64,000 nucleotides of DNA from NCBI RefSeq assembly GCF_001485575.1, contig NZ_BCNB01000006.1, positions 868,001 to 932,000 on the forward strand. The letters are read 5' to 3'. This DNA comes from Haloarcula sp. CBA1127. GTDB taxonomy: Archaea > Halobacteriota > Halobacteria > Halobacteriales > Haloarculaceae. The notes under the pieces are model-generated. The model did not search any database, was not told the DNA's origin, and worked only from the letters and a program-made list of their open reading frames with translations. Positions 55,201-62,010 of the stretch are shown one piece after another (position 1 is the stretch's first letter; each line of letters starts with the position of its first letter). The translations under genes and the position numbers were made by a program.

Positions 55201-55345
55201 AGTACTCGTCGAACCGGACCTCGCCGTCGACGCGCGCCTGTAGGTCATCGACGAGGCCCGACCGAGCGACGGTGTCGTTCTGATAGTCGTAGTTCGATAC
55301 CTCGTCAGCTGCTGGGTCTATCCGGTTGCCGGAATCGGTTGCCAT
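52280..55345 (-). CDS. Fused FAD-binding and Fe-S oxidoreductase (GlcD-GlpC type 2-hydroxyacid dehydrogenase)
   Basis: A 1021-residue protein. The N-terminal half (about 40-540) is a VAO-type flavoprotein: PVLPRGGGTSLAGQTVNEAVV binds FAD, and GSVSGEHGDGRARTQW is the C-terminal catalytic-site motif. The C-terminal half is a ferredoxin-type domain with CIGCKGCAKDCPSEVD (cubane cluster), an unusual CHGCGGCRGPQ, and two CCG-like electron-transfer motifs (HGHCHQKA and DSGCCGMAGSFGYE). It oxidises D-lactate, glycolate, D-2-hydroxyglutarate or a similar acid, passing electrons to the respiratory chain. Substrate unassigned. ATG at 55345 preferred over 55375. Confidence 0.9.
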   Translation of the reverse strand: MATDSGNRIDPAADEVSNYDYQNDTVARSGLVDDLQARVDGEVRFDEYSRQLYATDASLYEVLPIGVVYPQSTEDVAAVMSYCAQREIPVLPRGGGTSLAGQTVNEAVVLDFSRYMNDLVEARPDDRRARAQPGIKLGDLNGELADHGLKFAPDPAWGDKSVLGGAIGNNSTGAHSLQYGKTDAYIEECEVVLADGTVTTFGEVTREELRDRADPSGDLEAQIYAEIERILTEEGEEIESHYPDLKRNVSGYNLDWVLDDAQDGTINVASLLAGSEGTLAIVTEAEVSLEPIPETKSMGLLAYEGLIEAMEDVADILKHDPAAVEVLDDVLIDLARDTAEFEDVVGMLPEGTRAVLIVEFYADDEESGRQKVADLLADRTNGVDPVANPTANRTVVDTPIRAFDAMEAHDEAKREKFWKMRKSGLPILLSRTTDEKHGSFIEDTAIPPANLPEYVAEFQEILEEHDTFASFYAHAGPGVLHIRPLINTKSVEGVQTMESITDAVTDLVVKYGGSVSGEHGDGRARTQWNKKLYGADLWETFQELKSTFDPDWLLNPGQVVGVDASEVESGAMPERARTVDMTENLRFSPEYEFNAGFDPALEWDNDNGMQGMVELCHGCGGCRGPQETTGGVMCPTYRASEEEMTTTRGRANMLRQAMSGDLPDDPTDEEFMHEVLDLCIGCKGCAKDCPSEVDMAKLKAEVTHAYHQEHGSSFRDKLFANVDALAGLGSAFAPLSNLATKVPGARTILQKAVGIAPDRTLPSFQRMTLQDWFDERGPQVPADEAERRALLFPDTYTNYSHPEVGKAAVRVLEAAGVHVQLADRTDSGRPAHSKGFLDQSRATARDNVDALAPAVEEGWDVVLVEPSDAVMFQSDYLDLLSGEDVETLAANAYGVCEYLDTFRLDESADWDVPAETLTYHGHCHQKATKKDHHAVGVLRRAGYDVDPLDSGCCGMAGSFGYEAEHFSMSKAIGSILFDQIGESRGDTVVAPGASCRTQLDDWDESDGEPPHPVEKLDAALA

Positions 55346-55565
55346 GGTGTGTGTCGTGTCCAGTCGCCCGGCCACCGACGGACCGGGTACTCGGCGGTTA
55401 TCTGTGGCTGTTCTAGCTGTACGCCTGTCAAAACAGTTCCGCTACGGTATCCCATCACGCGCTTCCGAGTCGGCCGAATGCAGGCTGTGGACGGTGCTTC
55501 TGCCTCCCTATGATAGCACGTGTTACGCAACTGTTACTATCTACAACAGCCTATATAAGGTGATT

Positions 55566-56066
55566 ATGACACCCAGCAACGACCCCTTCGAGACGATGCT
55601 CCGACTCTTCGCACAGACGCAACAGGAAATGATGAGCGACAGTTTGGGCCGGCGGACGGGTAGCGATTCGGGACGCCGAATGTTCGACGCTCCCGAAAAC
55701 CGCGCCGACCGACCAGCCGCTAGCACGCGCTCGGTCGACCACCGCCAGCACGGCATCGACACGAACCTCCACGTCGACGAGACCGACGACGGGTACGTCG
55801 TGATGGTCGACCTCCCGGGATTCGAGCGCGATGACCTCTCCGTTCGCTTCGAGGATGGCGTCCTCAGCATTCAGGGTGAGACCACGGTCGCTACGGAGAC
55901 CAGCGACGGCGCTCGCCGACACAGCCGACGGGTCGCCGAGCGAGTCGCCGTTCCCCAGCCGGTCGTGGACGACGACATCACTGCCACATACCACAACGGG
56001 GTCCTCGAAGTAACGCTGCCGCGCGCAGACGACGCCGACGACTCGAACCGGATTGATATCGAGTAG
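55566..56066 (+). CDS. Hsp20/alpha-crystallin family small heat shock protein
   Basis: A 166-residue chaperone with an N-terminal arm (about 1-58) and an alpha-crystallin domain (about 62-160): TNLHVDETDDGYVVMVDLPGF, VLSIQGE and ITATYHNGVLEVTLPR. The TATA-like CTATATAAG lies only about 8-15 bp before ATG 55566, so the mRNA may start inside the ORF and use ATG 55596 instead; the alternative is a weaker element near 55535-55545. Confidence 0.88.
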   Translation: MTPSNDPFETMLRLFAQTQQEMMSDSLGRRTGSDSGRRMFDAPENRADRPAASTRSVDHRQHGIDTNLHVDETDDGYVVMVDLPGFERDDLSVRFEDGVLSIQGETTVATETSDGARRHSRRVAERVAVPQPVVDDDITATYHNGVLEVTLPRADDADDSNRIDIE

Positions 56067-56219
56067 ACCCGCTTTTCGGCTGTTGTCCGTCGATGTTACA
56101 CAACTATCTCAGTGCACACCCTTAGCGACCTGCTATTCCAGTATTAGTCAGCTACTGCTCTCTTATCGCCTCTATAGTTTCCTGTGACCTCCCTCGATTG
56201 CGTGCTGTGAGGGCGTAAT

Positions 56220-56894
56220 ATGTCAGAAGCGACCTGGGACGTTCAGGACGGCGCAATCGTCGAGCGGCCACGGAACGTCCGGAAGCACCCGCTGTTACAC
56301 CGAATCTACGAGCGACACGACGAGCTACTAGCCGAACAGCTCCCGGCCGGTCGGACGCTCGAACTCGCGTTCGGCCAGCACATGCATCCCCGGGCCGACA
56401 TCGGGCTGGAAGGCTGGCCGTCGAACGCCGAAACCGTCCGCAAGCCGGCGCTAGCCGGCGACGCCCGCGCGCTGCCGTTCGACGACAACTCCTTTGACGC
56501 CGTTATCGGCCGCCGGTTCCTCCATCACGTCCCGCCCGCGGACCGCCCGGAGATAATTCGCGAAGCCGCCCGCGTTCTCCGCCCCGACGGCCGCGTCGCC
56601 CTGCTCGAAGGAACGCCGGGGCTGTACCGCAAGCTCACCAAGGGTGCCGCGTTCCGGCTGGGGCTTCTGGAGGAGGACACCGATATCTACGGCCACCTCT
56701 CGGAGACCGCCGTCACCGACCTCGTCTCCGACTCGTTCAAGATCATAAAGAAACAGACGCTCGGATCACCGCTGATGCTCGCGAGCATCTCCGAGTCGGA
56801 CGTATCGGCGCGGCTTCTCGACCTCTACGAACGGACGCAGTTCGTCAAGTGGTGGACGCTCGTGGTGGGCGAGCGTCCCGAGTCTGTCGCGTGA
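56220..56894 (+). CDS. SAM-dependent methyltransferase (class I)
   Basis: A 224-residue methyltransferase. The SAM-binding motif I is modified (RTLELAFGQHMHPRADIGLEG) and motif IV/V reads LPFDDNSFDAVIGRRFLHHVP, then ARVLRPDGRVALLEGTPG. The core is a methyltransferase-11-like fold. The motif I glycine pattern is weak, so SAM binding should be treated with some care. Substrate not evident. The stop codon abuts the convergent PRC-barrel-like gene. Confidence 0.75.
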   Translation: MSEATWDVQDGAIVERPRNVRKHPLLHRIYERHDELLAEQLPAGRTLELAFGQHMHPRADIGLEGWPSNAETVRKPALAGDARALPFDDNSFDAVIGRRFLHHVPPADRPEIIREAARVLRPDGRVALLEGTPGLYRKLTKGAAFRLGLLEEDTDIYGHLSETAVTDLVSDSFKIIKKQTLGSPLMLASISESDVSARLLDLYERTQFVKWWTLVVGERPESVA

Positions 56895-57140
56895 CTACAG
56901 GTCGACAGTCACACGCAGTTCGCTGTCAGTTATCGTTCCGACGGCGTCGGCGGCGACCTTGATATCGTCCTCGTCGGCATCACCGAATCCGAGTCCCTGC
57001 ACCCAGGCTTCGGTGAGATCGGGCTCCGGCTCGACGTACGCGACCTGCCTTTCCGGGTCGACCTCGGTCACGATACCGATCTGTTCTCCCTGTGCGTCCA
57101 TGAGAAACTTTCCCTCGTCTTCTGTCGATAACACTGCCAT
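56895..57140 (-). CDS. PRC-barrel-like small protein
   Basis: An 81-residue protein starting MAVLSTEDEGKFLMDAQGEQIGIVTEVDPE. The alternating beta pattern and the GEQIGIV and VAYVEPEP segments resemble PRC-barrel domains found in haloarchaea, often in tandem with other regulatory proteins. It may bind other proteins or RNA; the role is unknown. ATG at 57140; the upstream codons do not fit the domain. Confidence 0.6.
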   Translation of the reverse strand: MAVLSTEDEGKFLMDAQGEQIGIVTEVDPERQVAYVEPEPDLTEAWVQGLGFGDADEDDIKVAADAVGTITDSELRVTVDL

Positions 57141-57238
57141 TTCATCTGACACCACTGGCCGGACCCAGTAATAAACGTCGGTCACGCCACTCCGCCAGCT
57201 TGCCCTTTCCCCTTGCTAGTAACATCCGCTCTTGCTCG

Positions 57239-57808
57239 CTAGTACCGCGAGAAGTTCTCGTCGGGGTAGACCCCTTCGTCAGTGATATCAACCACGTCCA
57301 GCGTCGCCAGGCGACTGAGACGGTCCGCCGCGTCACCCTCGTCGATACCCAGTTCTACCGCCCGTGCCAGCACGCGGTCATGGCTGGGTACGGACTCGAT
57401 GAAGCCATCACTGTCCGTCTCTGTCTCCTCCGCGATGATCGCCTTCAGAATGGCCCCGTGCTCCCGCTTCGACGGCGTGGTGCTGTCGCCGGTCCAGTCC
57501 ACGCTTAGGGTCCCGTCTTCGTTGACGTGGGAGACGACGAATCCGTCCGGCAGCGCTTCCGTCACCGCCGCTACCAGCGCTGCCCGGTCGAGCCGCGCCT
57601 CGAACCGGAACCGCTTGCCGTCTTTGGACTGGCCGAGACTCCCGACGTTCGTCCCCGCTTCTGCTATGGCCTCCGAAACCGCGTCCGCGAGCCGGTCCTG
57701 TACTGACGCCGCGACGGCGTCCCGCTCCGCATCGAGGTCTGCGAGTTCATCGGTCAGGGTCGCGTGGCGCTCCATCTGCTCGTGTGCTGGCTCCTCTGTC
57801 ATATCCAT
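57239..57808 (-). CDS. Haloarchaeal protein of unknown function
   Basis: A 189-residue acidic protein. Residues 1-50 form a helical, partly coiled-coil-like segment (HEQMERHATLTDELADLDAERDAV). The central part has GQSKDGKRFRFEARLDRAALV and a VVSHVNEDGTLSVDW strand, and the C-terminus DRLSRLATLDVVDITDEGVYP resembles a small winged helix. I do not recognise the family. ATG at 57808 (MDMTEEP) or 57802. It is the last ordinary-looking chromosomal gene before the integrated element. Confidence 0.6.
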   Translation of the reverse strand: MDMTEEPAHEQMERHATLTDELADLDAERDAVAASVQDRLADAVSEAIAEAGTNVGSLGQSKDGKRFRFEARLDRAALVAAVTEALPDGFVVSHVNEDGTLSVDWTGDSTTPSKREHGAILKAIIAEETETDSDGFIESVPSHDRVLARAVELGIDEGDAADRLSRLATLDVVDITDEGVYPDENFSRY

Positions 57809-57920
57809 GCTACTCGTCGCCACGGAAGTACCTGTTCCGGTGACTAGGACGGACCGACACAACAGTTAGTCGTTCAGGATCACAGCCATGAGTCACAGTA
57901 ACCGGAGATACAAAATCAGG

Positions 57921-58079
57921 ATGCCGCCTCCCGGATTGTGAACCAGAGGAAGACGGACCGCTCGCTTCGCTCGCGGTTGCGACTTCCAGGGTTCAAATCA
58001 CGGTCTGGTGCATGTCACTGCTCACCGACTCGGTCGCGTCGCTCTCTCGCTGGTTCGCAGGAAAATGCCGCCTCCCGGA
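57921..58079. repeat. Likely integration site: tRNA-3'-end-like sequence and 15-bp direct repeat
   Basis: ATGCCGCCTCCCGGA occurs at 57921-57935 and again at 58065-58079. Read on the minus strand, the first copy continues as GGTTCACAATCCGGGAGGCGGCAT, close to a tRNA T arm plus acceptor (canonical GGTTCAAATCCGGGAGGCGGC) with one inserted base. A plus-strand AGGGTTCAAATC near 57987 is a further T-loop-like piece. No complete tRNA can be built. The integrase starts 46 bp after the second copy. This is therefore the probable attL region. Confidence 0.55.
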
Positions 58080-58124
58080 CCTCAACTGGTGGTTTACATG
58101 CCTATATGACAACCCCCGATGTAG

Positions 58125-59372
58125 ATGACGAGAAACGCAGATCGTCGAATCGAGAATCTGCAGGAGCGCATCGAGCGCGCCGAAGAGATGAGTGGAGACG
58201 ACCAGAACGTGTTGCAGGCCTTCGACAACAGACTCGCCCTGCTCGGGAGTCAGTACGGCAAGGAGCGCCGTGAAAAGCTCCTCAGGCACTGTGTGCGTAT
58301 CGCCGAGGAAGTCGGTGGACTGGCTGACTCTCTTGACGACAAGCGAGCTGCCGAGGATATCGTCCGCTGGATTCACGACACCTACGACAACGAGGAATCC
58401 AACCGGGACTACCGCGTCGCATTCCGGATGTTCGGGAAGCACGTCACCGACGGCGACGAGATTCCCGATAGCATCTCGTGGGTCTCGGCAACTACGTCGA
58501 AGGACTACAACCCGATGCCGAACCCGGCGAAGATGCTCTGGTGGGAGGAACACATCTTGCCCATGCTCGACGAGTGCCGCCACGCCCGCGACAAGGCGCT
58601 CATCGCCGTCGCATGGGACTCCGGGGCCCGGAGCGGGGAACTCCGCAACCTCACCGTCGGAGACGTTTCTGACCACAAATACGGCCTGCGTATCTCCGTC
58701 GACGGCAAGAAGGGCGAGCGGTCGATTACGCTCGTCCCATCCGTCCCCCATCTCCGGCAGTGGCTGAACGTCCATCCGGGAAAGGACCAGCCGGACGCGC
58801 CCCTCTGGTCGAAACTGAGCAAACCCGAGGATATCAGCTACCAGATGAAGTTGAAGATTCTCAAGAAGCACGCTCGGAAGGCCGGAATCGACCACACCGA
58901 GGTAACGTTCACGCAGATGCGGAAGTCGTCGGCGTCGTATCTGGCTTCGGACGGTGTCAATCAGGCCCACCTCGAAGACCACCACGGCTGGGACCGGGGT
59001 TCGGACGTGGCTTCCCGGTACGTCGCTGTCTTCGGTGACGCCAACGACCGCGCTATCGCGCAGGCCCACGGCGTCGACGTGGAGGAAGACGAGTCTGATC
59101 CGATTGCGCCGGTCACTTGCCCGCGATGCCGGAACGAGACGCCCCGCGACGAACCCACCTGCGTCTGGTGCAGTCAGGCGATGGACGCGGCCGCGGTTGA
59201 GGAGATCGAACGAGAGCAGAAGGAGATTCGATCGGAGCTGTTGCAGATTGCTCACGACGATCCCGACTTCCTCGACAATCTCGACCGTGTCGAGCGGTTC
59301 ATTGAGCTCGGTGATGAGAACCCCGAAATCCTCCGCGAGGCGCGGGCGTTCGCTGACGCCACCGAGAGCTGA
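58125..59372 (+). CDS. Tyrosine-recombinase (XerC/D-like) integrase
   Basis: A 415-residue site-specific recombinase. The catalytic domain (about 155-310) has the first Arg in SGARSGELRNL, a box with LEDHHGWDRGSDVASRYVAVF including the HxxR-type positions and nucleophile Tyr. A C-terminal zinc-ribbon-like segment CPRCRNETPRDEPTCVWC follows, then a coiled tail, typical of haloarchaeal element integrases. ATG at 58125 has a TATA-like TTTACA at about 58093-58098. It lies next to the attL-like sequence and marks the left edge of the mobile element. Confidence 0.9.
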   Translation: MTRNADRRIENLQERIERAEEMSGDDQNVLQAFDNRLALLGSQYGKERREKLLRHCVRIAEEVGGLADSLDDKRAAEDIVRWIHDTYDNEESNRDYRVAFRMFGKHVTDGDEIPDSISWVSATTSKDYNPMPNPAKMLWWEEHILPMLDECRHARDKALIAVAWDSGARSGELRNLTVGDVSDHKYGLRISVDGKKGERSITLVPSVPHLRQWLNVHPGKDQPDAPLWSKLSKPEDISYQMKLKILKKHARKAGIDHTEVTFTQMRKSSASYLASDGVNQAHLEDHHGWDRGSDVASRYVAVFGDANDRAIAQAHGVDVEEDESDPIAPVTCPRCRNETPRDEPTCVWCSQAMDAAAVEEIEREQKEIRSELLQIAHDDPDFLDNLDRVERFIELGDENPEILREARAFADATES

Positions 59373-59384
59373 AACGGACACCGT

Positions 59385-59573
59385 CTACACCTCCTCCTTC
59401 GCGCGCTCTATCTCGCTTTGCACGTCGTGAAGGGTGGGTTCGTTCCCGTACCGGATCAGCGCCTGTAGCGCCATCGCGCGGACGAACTCGTCGTCACCGT
59501 GCTTGATTATGCGGACGAGCGTGTCCTTGTTCTCTTGAACGAACTGGTCCCCAGCTGCGCTCTTCGCCGTCAT
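59385..59573 (-). CDS. Small helical protein of the integrated element
   Basis: A 62-residue protein (MTAKSAAGDQFVQENKDTLVRI) with a repeated amphipathic helix pattern, AMALQALIRYGNEPTLHDVQSEI, resembling a single HEAT-like hairpin. It overlaps by 4 bp the upstream zinc-finger gene, so they are an operon, convergent with the integrase. Possibly an accessory (excisionase- or regulator-like) factor; no motif confirms this. Confidence 0.6.
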   Translation of the reverse strand: MTAKSAAGDQFVQENKDTLVRIIKHGDDEFVRAMALQALIRYGNEPTLHDVQSEIERAKEEV

Positions 59574-59716
59574 TGAATCACCCCCTGCGGCGACAGTCCG
59601 AACTCACTCGGTCGGTGCGATGCGACGTGGTGGGAGACTCGCTTGTCCCGGAGGTCGATGCCACAGACCGGACACTCGACGAGTCGAATCTTGTCGTGGC
59701 CGAACCGCTCAATCAT
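59570..59716 (-). CDS. Small C2H2-type zinc-finger protein of the integrated element
   Basis: A 48-residue ORF starting MIERFGHDKIRLVECPVCG. The segment CPVCGIDLRDKRVSHHVASH fits a Cys2-His2 finger with spacing C-x2-C-x11-H-x4-H. Its TGA overlaps the next gene's ATG (CAATGA), typical translational coupling. A further 10-codon frame (59722-59754, MPPEQSPVWG) precedes it and may be a leader. C2H2 mini-proteins are common in haloarchaeal viruses and elements and probably bind DNA. Confidence 0.65.
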   Translation of the reverse strand: MIERFGHDKIRLVECPVCGIDLRDKRVSHHVASHRPSEFGLSPQGVIQ

Positions 59717-59890
59717 CCCGCTCACCCCCAGACTGGCGACTGTTCGGGTGGCATGCGATACTTCGCTGGGTCGACGTTAGCTCATCGTGTCTGAATTCCA
59801 TCGTCCGATGAAGGCCGGTTAGGCCGGCGACACCGGACCGGGAGCGCGTCGTCCCCAAGTGCTAAGTATCTAGCTCTAGTAACTAAGAGT

Positions 59891-59962
59891 GGGAAGACAT
59901 CTTCCCGGTCCAATCGATTCAAAACGTATGGCCCAAGCCTGGTGAGCTTGTCAGGGCCATAC
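59891..59962. promoter_or_regulatory. Two inverted repeats upstream of the zinc-finger operon
   Basis: GGGAAGA-CA-TCTTCCC (59891-59906) is a perfect 7-bp dyad. GTATGGCCC (59926-59934) and GGGCCATAC (59954-59962) form a perfect 9-bp inverted repeat over a 19-base spacer whose inner AAGC/GCTT could add pairs. They lie in the gap between the zinc-finger operon and the AT-rich block. A minus-strand 69-residue frame crosses both and is not called. Operators or a small structured RNA are the candidates. Confidence 0.5.
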
Positions 59963-60071
59963 ATTTGCACTTTACCACTTTTGAGAGTCATCTGTCTGAA
60001 TCCTGTAAGTTGTTTGTTGGTTGTATTCTGCGTATTGAGTCCTTATTCGGTGATTTCACTTAGTTTCTGTT

Positions 60072-60222
60072 GATTAGTTAATAAGTTAATTAGTTAGTTA
60101 ATTACTAAGCAATTCATCTCCGTTCCCGGATTGGTATTGTGCTGCATGTATATCCCATAGTGACTGGCTCTACTTAGTATATGTCAATGAATGAATAATT
60201 GATTGAATGAATGAGTGAATGG
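60072..60222. repeat. AT-rich repeat block in the integrated element
   Basis: 60072-60109 repeats TTAGTTAA/AAGTTAATTAG units with local palindromes; 60185-60216 is a 4-bp-periodic GAAT/GATT/GAGT run. Both are strikingly AT-rich in this genome. No ORF lies here apart from the end of the Tat gene at 60224. Such blocks can be replication origins, promoters or partition sites; which one cannot be told. Confidence 0.5.
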
Positions 60223-60223
60223 G

Positions 60224-60523
60224 TTAGTTACGCCTCCTACCGGGGTGTGTCTCAGTCTCCTCTCGGAGTTGAGAAAGGGCGTCTTCGAGCTTTGGGATAG
60301 CTTCTGTGCGGTCGTAATCCGGCCGGGTTAGCGCTCGGAGAGCGGGTTGGACGTGTTCGGTGGCAACGTGTGCGGCGAAATCGTCCGGGATAGCGGACTG
60401 TGGCTCCGCTGGTGGGTCGACCGAGAGCGCGGCGACCGCGGCCGCAGCACCGAGAAACTGCCGTCGTCTTGGGTCGTTCGTTGAGGCGATGCTTTCATTC
60501 CTATGTGTATCGTCAGCTGACAT
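60224..60523 (-). CDS. Small twin-arginine signal protein, function unknown
   Basis: A 99-residue protein. MSADDTHRNESIASTNDPRRRQFL begins with the Tat-type RRRQFLG followed by the hydrophobic AAAAVAALSV. The mature part is short and helical (EHVQPALRALTRPDYDRTEAI). ATG at 60523; upstream in-frame codons extend into structured DNA with no protein-like composition. It is exported if Tat recognises the motif. No known domain. Confidence 0.6.
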   Translation of the reverse strand: MSADDTHRNESIASTNDPRRRQFLGAAAAVAALSVDPPAEPQSAIPDDFAAHVATEHVQPALRALTRPDYDRTEAIPKLEDALSQLREETETHPGRRRN

Positions 60524-60599
60524 GGGTTCTTGATCTCCGAGAACCCGGCCCGCCTGGCCTAACAGGCGGGCACTTCTCAAACATTGTGCCCCGAGGGGC
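60524..60599. promoter_or_regulatory. Three successive hairpins before the Tat gene start
   Basis: GGGTTCT/AGAACCC (60524-60546), CCCGCCTG/CAGGCGGG (60549-60570) and GCCCC-GA-GGGGC (60588-60599) follow one another directly upstream of the Tat gene ATG. In a leftward transcript they would form a structured leader ending one base from the start codon, so they could control translation. No known riboswitch fold is recognised. Confidence 0.5.
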
Positions 60600-60610
60600 C
60601 GGTTTCTCTT

Positions 60611-60670
60611 ACCATCTCCTATTCTGTGTAATGGTGATAAAGCTTCCCCATCACACACTGAGGAGATGGT
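60611..60670. promoter_or_regulatory. Concentric double dyad overlapping the wHTH gene promoter
   Basis: ACCATCTCCT (60611-60620) pairs perfectly with AGGAGATGGT (60661-60670). Inside it TGTGTAATGG (60625-60634) pairs with CCATCACACA (60648-60657) at 9 of 10 positions, sharing the same centre (60641). TGATAAAG (60635-60642) in the middle is a TATA-like element 25-30 bp before ATG 60666. Binding here would block TBP. A likely autoregulatory operator for the wHTH protein that starts at its right arm. Confidence 0.7.
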
Positions 60671-60962
60671 GATGATCTTGGAGAAGTATTCACTATTTAC
60701 ATACGTGATGTGGTCGAAGGAGAGGACAGTGCCGGGGAAAGATCGTGACAAGGAGTCTGGGAAGTACACGACCAGCTACACGGACTCCGATTTCGTCGAT
60801 GCAATTCGCCGACTTGACGGTATGGCTGGAACTTCTGAGATCGCCGACGAAGTAGGTTGTACTCGACGGACTGCGTACACTCGTCTCAAGTCGCTTGATG
60901 AAAATGGAGAGATCGAGAGTCGTGAAGTGGGGAACTCTCTCGTCTGGATTATATCCGAGTAG
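60666..60962 (+). CDS. Winged-helix DNA-binding protein of the integrated element
   Basis: A 98-residue protein. The C-terminal half (about 35-98) is a winged helix: FVDAIRRLDGMAGTSEIADEV, then GCTRRTAYTRLKSLDENGEIE as recognition helix and wing, and SREVGNSLVWII as the closing strand. This resembles MarR/PhiH1-type haloarchaeal repressors. ATG at 60666 places the start about 25 bases after the central TATA element, i.e. leaderless; ATG at 60708 is an alternative. Probably a repressor of its own divergent region. Confidence 0.75.
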   Translation: MVMILEKYSLFTYVMWSKERTVPGKDRDKESGKYTTSYTDSDFVDAIRRLDGMAGTSEIADEVGCTRRTAYTRLKSLDENGEIESREVGNSLVWIISE

Positions 60963-61303
60963 TTTACTGGTGTTTGTTATATGAAATGCGTCCTTTCGGT
61001 TCGGATGCTTTGTTGAAATCCTCAGTACACCACCAAGACAACCTCCGATTCTTTACTTTTCGGAAGCACGACCCTCTCCTCAACATAGAGGTGCGTCATT
61101 CGCCAATTTCAACGAAGACGAAGGTCTCCGAGCAGGGGTGATAACACCCCAATCAGAGGACAGGGAGGGCTAAGTAAACAGTCACGGTTACAGGTATTGG
61201 CACAGCGTTGGAAGAGCGACTAATCGAATGATGACTACGGCCGATCACGGAGAACCGCCGCTAAAGCACCCCTTCCGACCAACGATATTACCGCCTGCTT
61301 CGC
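60963..61303. other. Intergenic region downstream of the wHTH gene
   Basis: No convincing gene. A perfect hairpin GGGGTG-ATAA-CACCCC lies at 61135-61150 and could end rightward transcripts. CTTTGTTGAAATCC near 61010 looks like a fragment of an insertion-sequence end seen in haloarchaea, but a single end is not proof. Confidence 0.35.
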
Positions 61304-61830
61304 GCTGCTTGAGTGCCCTCTATCCCTTGATATTGCTGCTCTTCGATCCCGGAACTACTGGGAAGCAGGGAATGTTACTGCTACCAGCCGCTTCTCGCCC
61401 CTCACTCAAGCAGAGATTTGCGCTGCTTGAGTCCCTTCTCTCCCGTGTTCTGGCTGCTCTCCGATGCCAACCACCGAGACCACCGTTTTAGCGGGGGAAA
61501 CTACCGCTTGATTACCCCTTTCTGGTTGCTCTTCCCTGTCCGCTTCAGATCCAGCGGGAACGACCACCGCTCAGGGGGTGCTTTGGCCGTTGGTAGTTCT
61601 GTCGCTTAAGCGCTGCTTGAGGTCGCTCTTTTTCTGTTTTTGCTTCGGTCTGATGCCGACCGCTCAGACCGCGCTTGAAGAGGTGAAAATGCCTCCCTGA
61701 GTACCTCTTTCTGGTTGCTCTTCGCCCTTCGTTTCAAATTGAGCGGGAACGACCACCGCTCGGGAGGGTGCTCACCCCTCTGGTCGTTTTGCTGCTTGAG
61801 CGTACCTTGAGGTCGCTCTTTCCCCTGTTT
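61304..61830. repeat. Imperfect tandem repeat array (about 190-bp period)
   Basis: GCTGCTTGAG recurs at 61304, 61422, 61612 and 61791, with an inverted CTCAAGCAG at 61405. A duplicated block of about 120-140 bp lies at 61513-61650 and 61702-61840: it begins TAC-C-TTTCTGGTTGCTCTTC, has an identical 20-mer (61553-61572 and 61742-61761) and ends in GAGGTCGCTCTTT (61619 and 61809), a 189-190 bp offset. An ORF on either strand is not convincing. Lower GC than the chromosome. Confidence 0.7.
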
Positions 61831-62010
61831 CTGCTTTTTGCTGAGACAGGGCGAACGAGCAGCAAACAAGGGATCTATCCTCACTCCTATACCATTGATT
61901 GAGTGCCGCCTTACACCGCTCTACTGCTCATTTTCGCTTTAATTGACTTGCTAATATTCAAACTCCAGTTTCGGGTATCTACTGTAGAGCGCTTATTTTA
62001 GCGATGCTTT

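Noticed and set aside
59782-59991. A 69-residue minus-strand frame
   Set aside because: It runs through two perfect dyads and mixes protein-unlike composition; no coupling or promoter support.
60963-61060. An insertion-sequence end (CTTTGTTGAAATCC)
   Set aside because: Only one end-like piece is visible; no transposase frame or matching inverted end nearby.
60072-61830. Possible CRISPR array in the repeats of the element
   Set aside because: Repeats are either very short, 4-bp periodic, or about 190 bp apart; no regular 24-37 bp repeats with unique spacers and no cas genes.
61606-61884. A 92-residue Lys/Arg-rich minus-strand frame, and an 87-residue plus-strand frame at 61228-61491
   Set aside because: Both lie within the repeat array and its edges; composition is basic and unlike haloarchaeal proteins, and the repeat copies do not preserve a frame.
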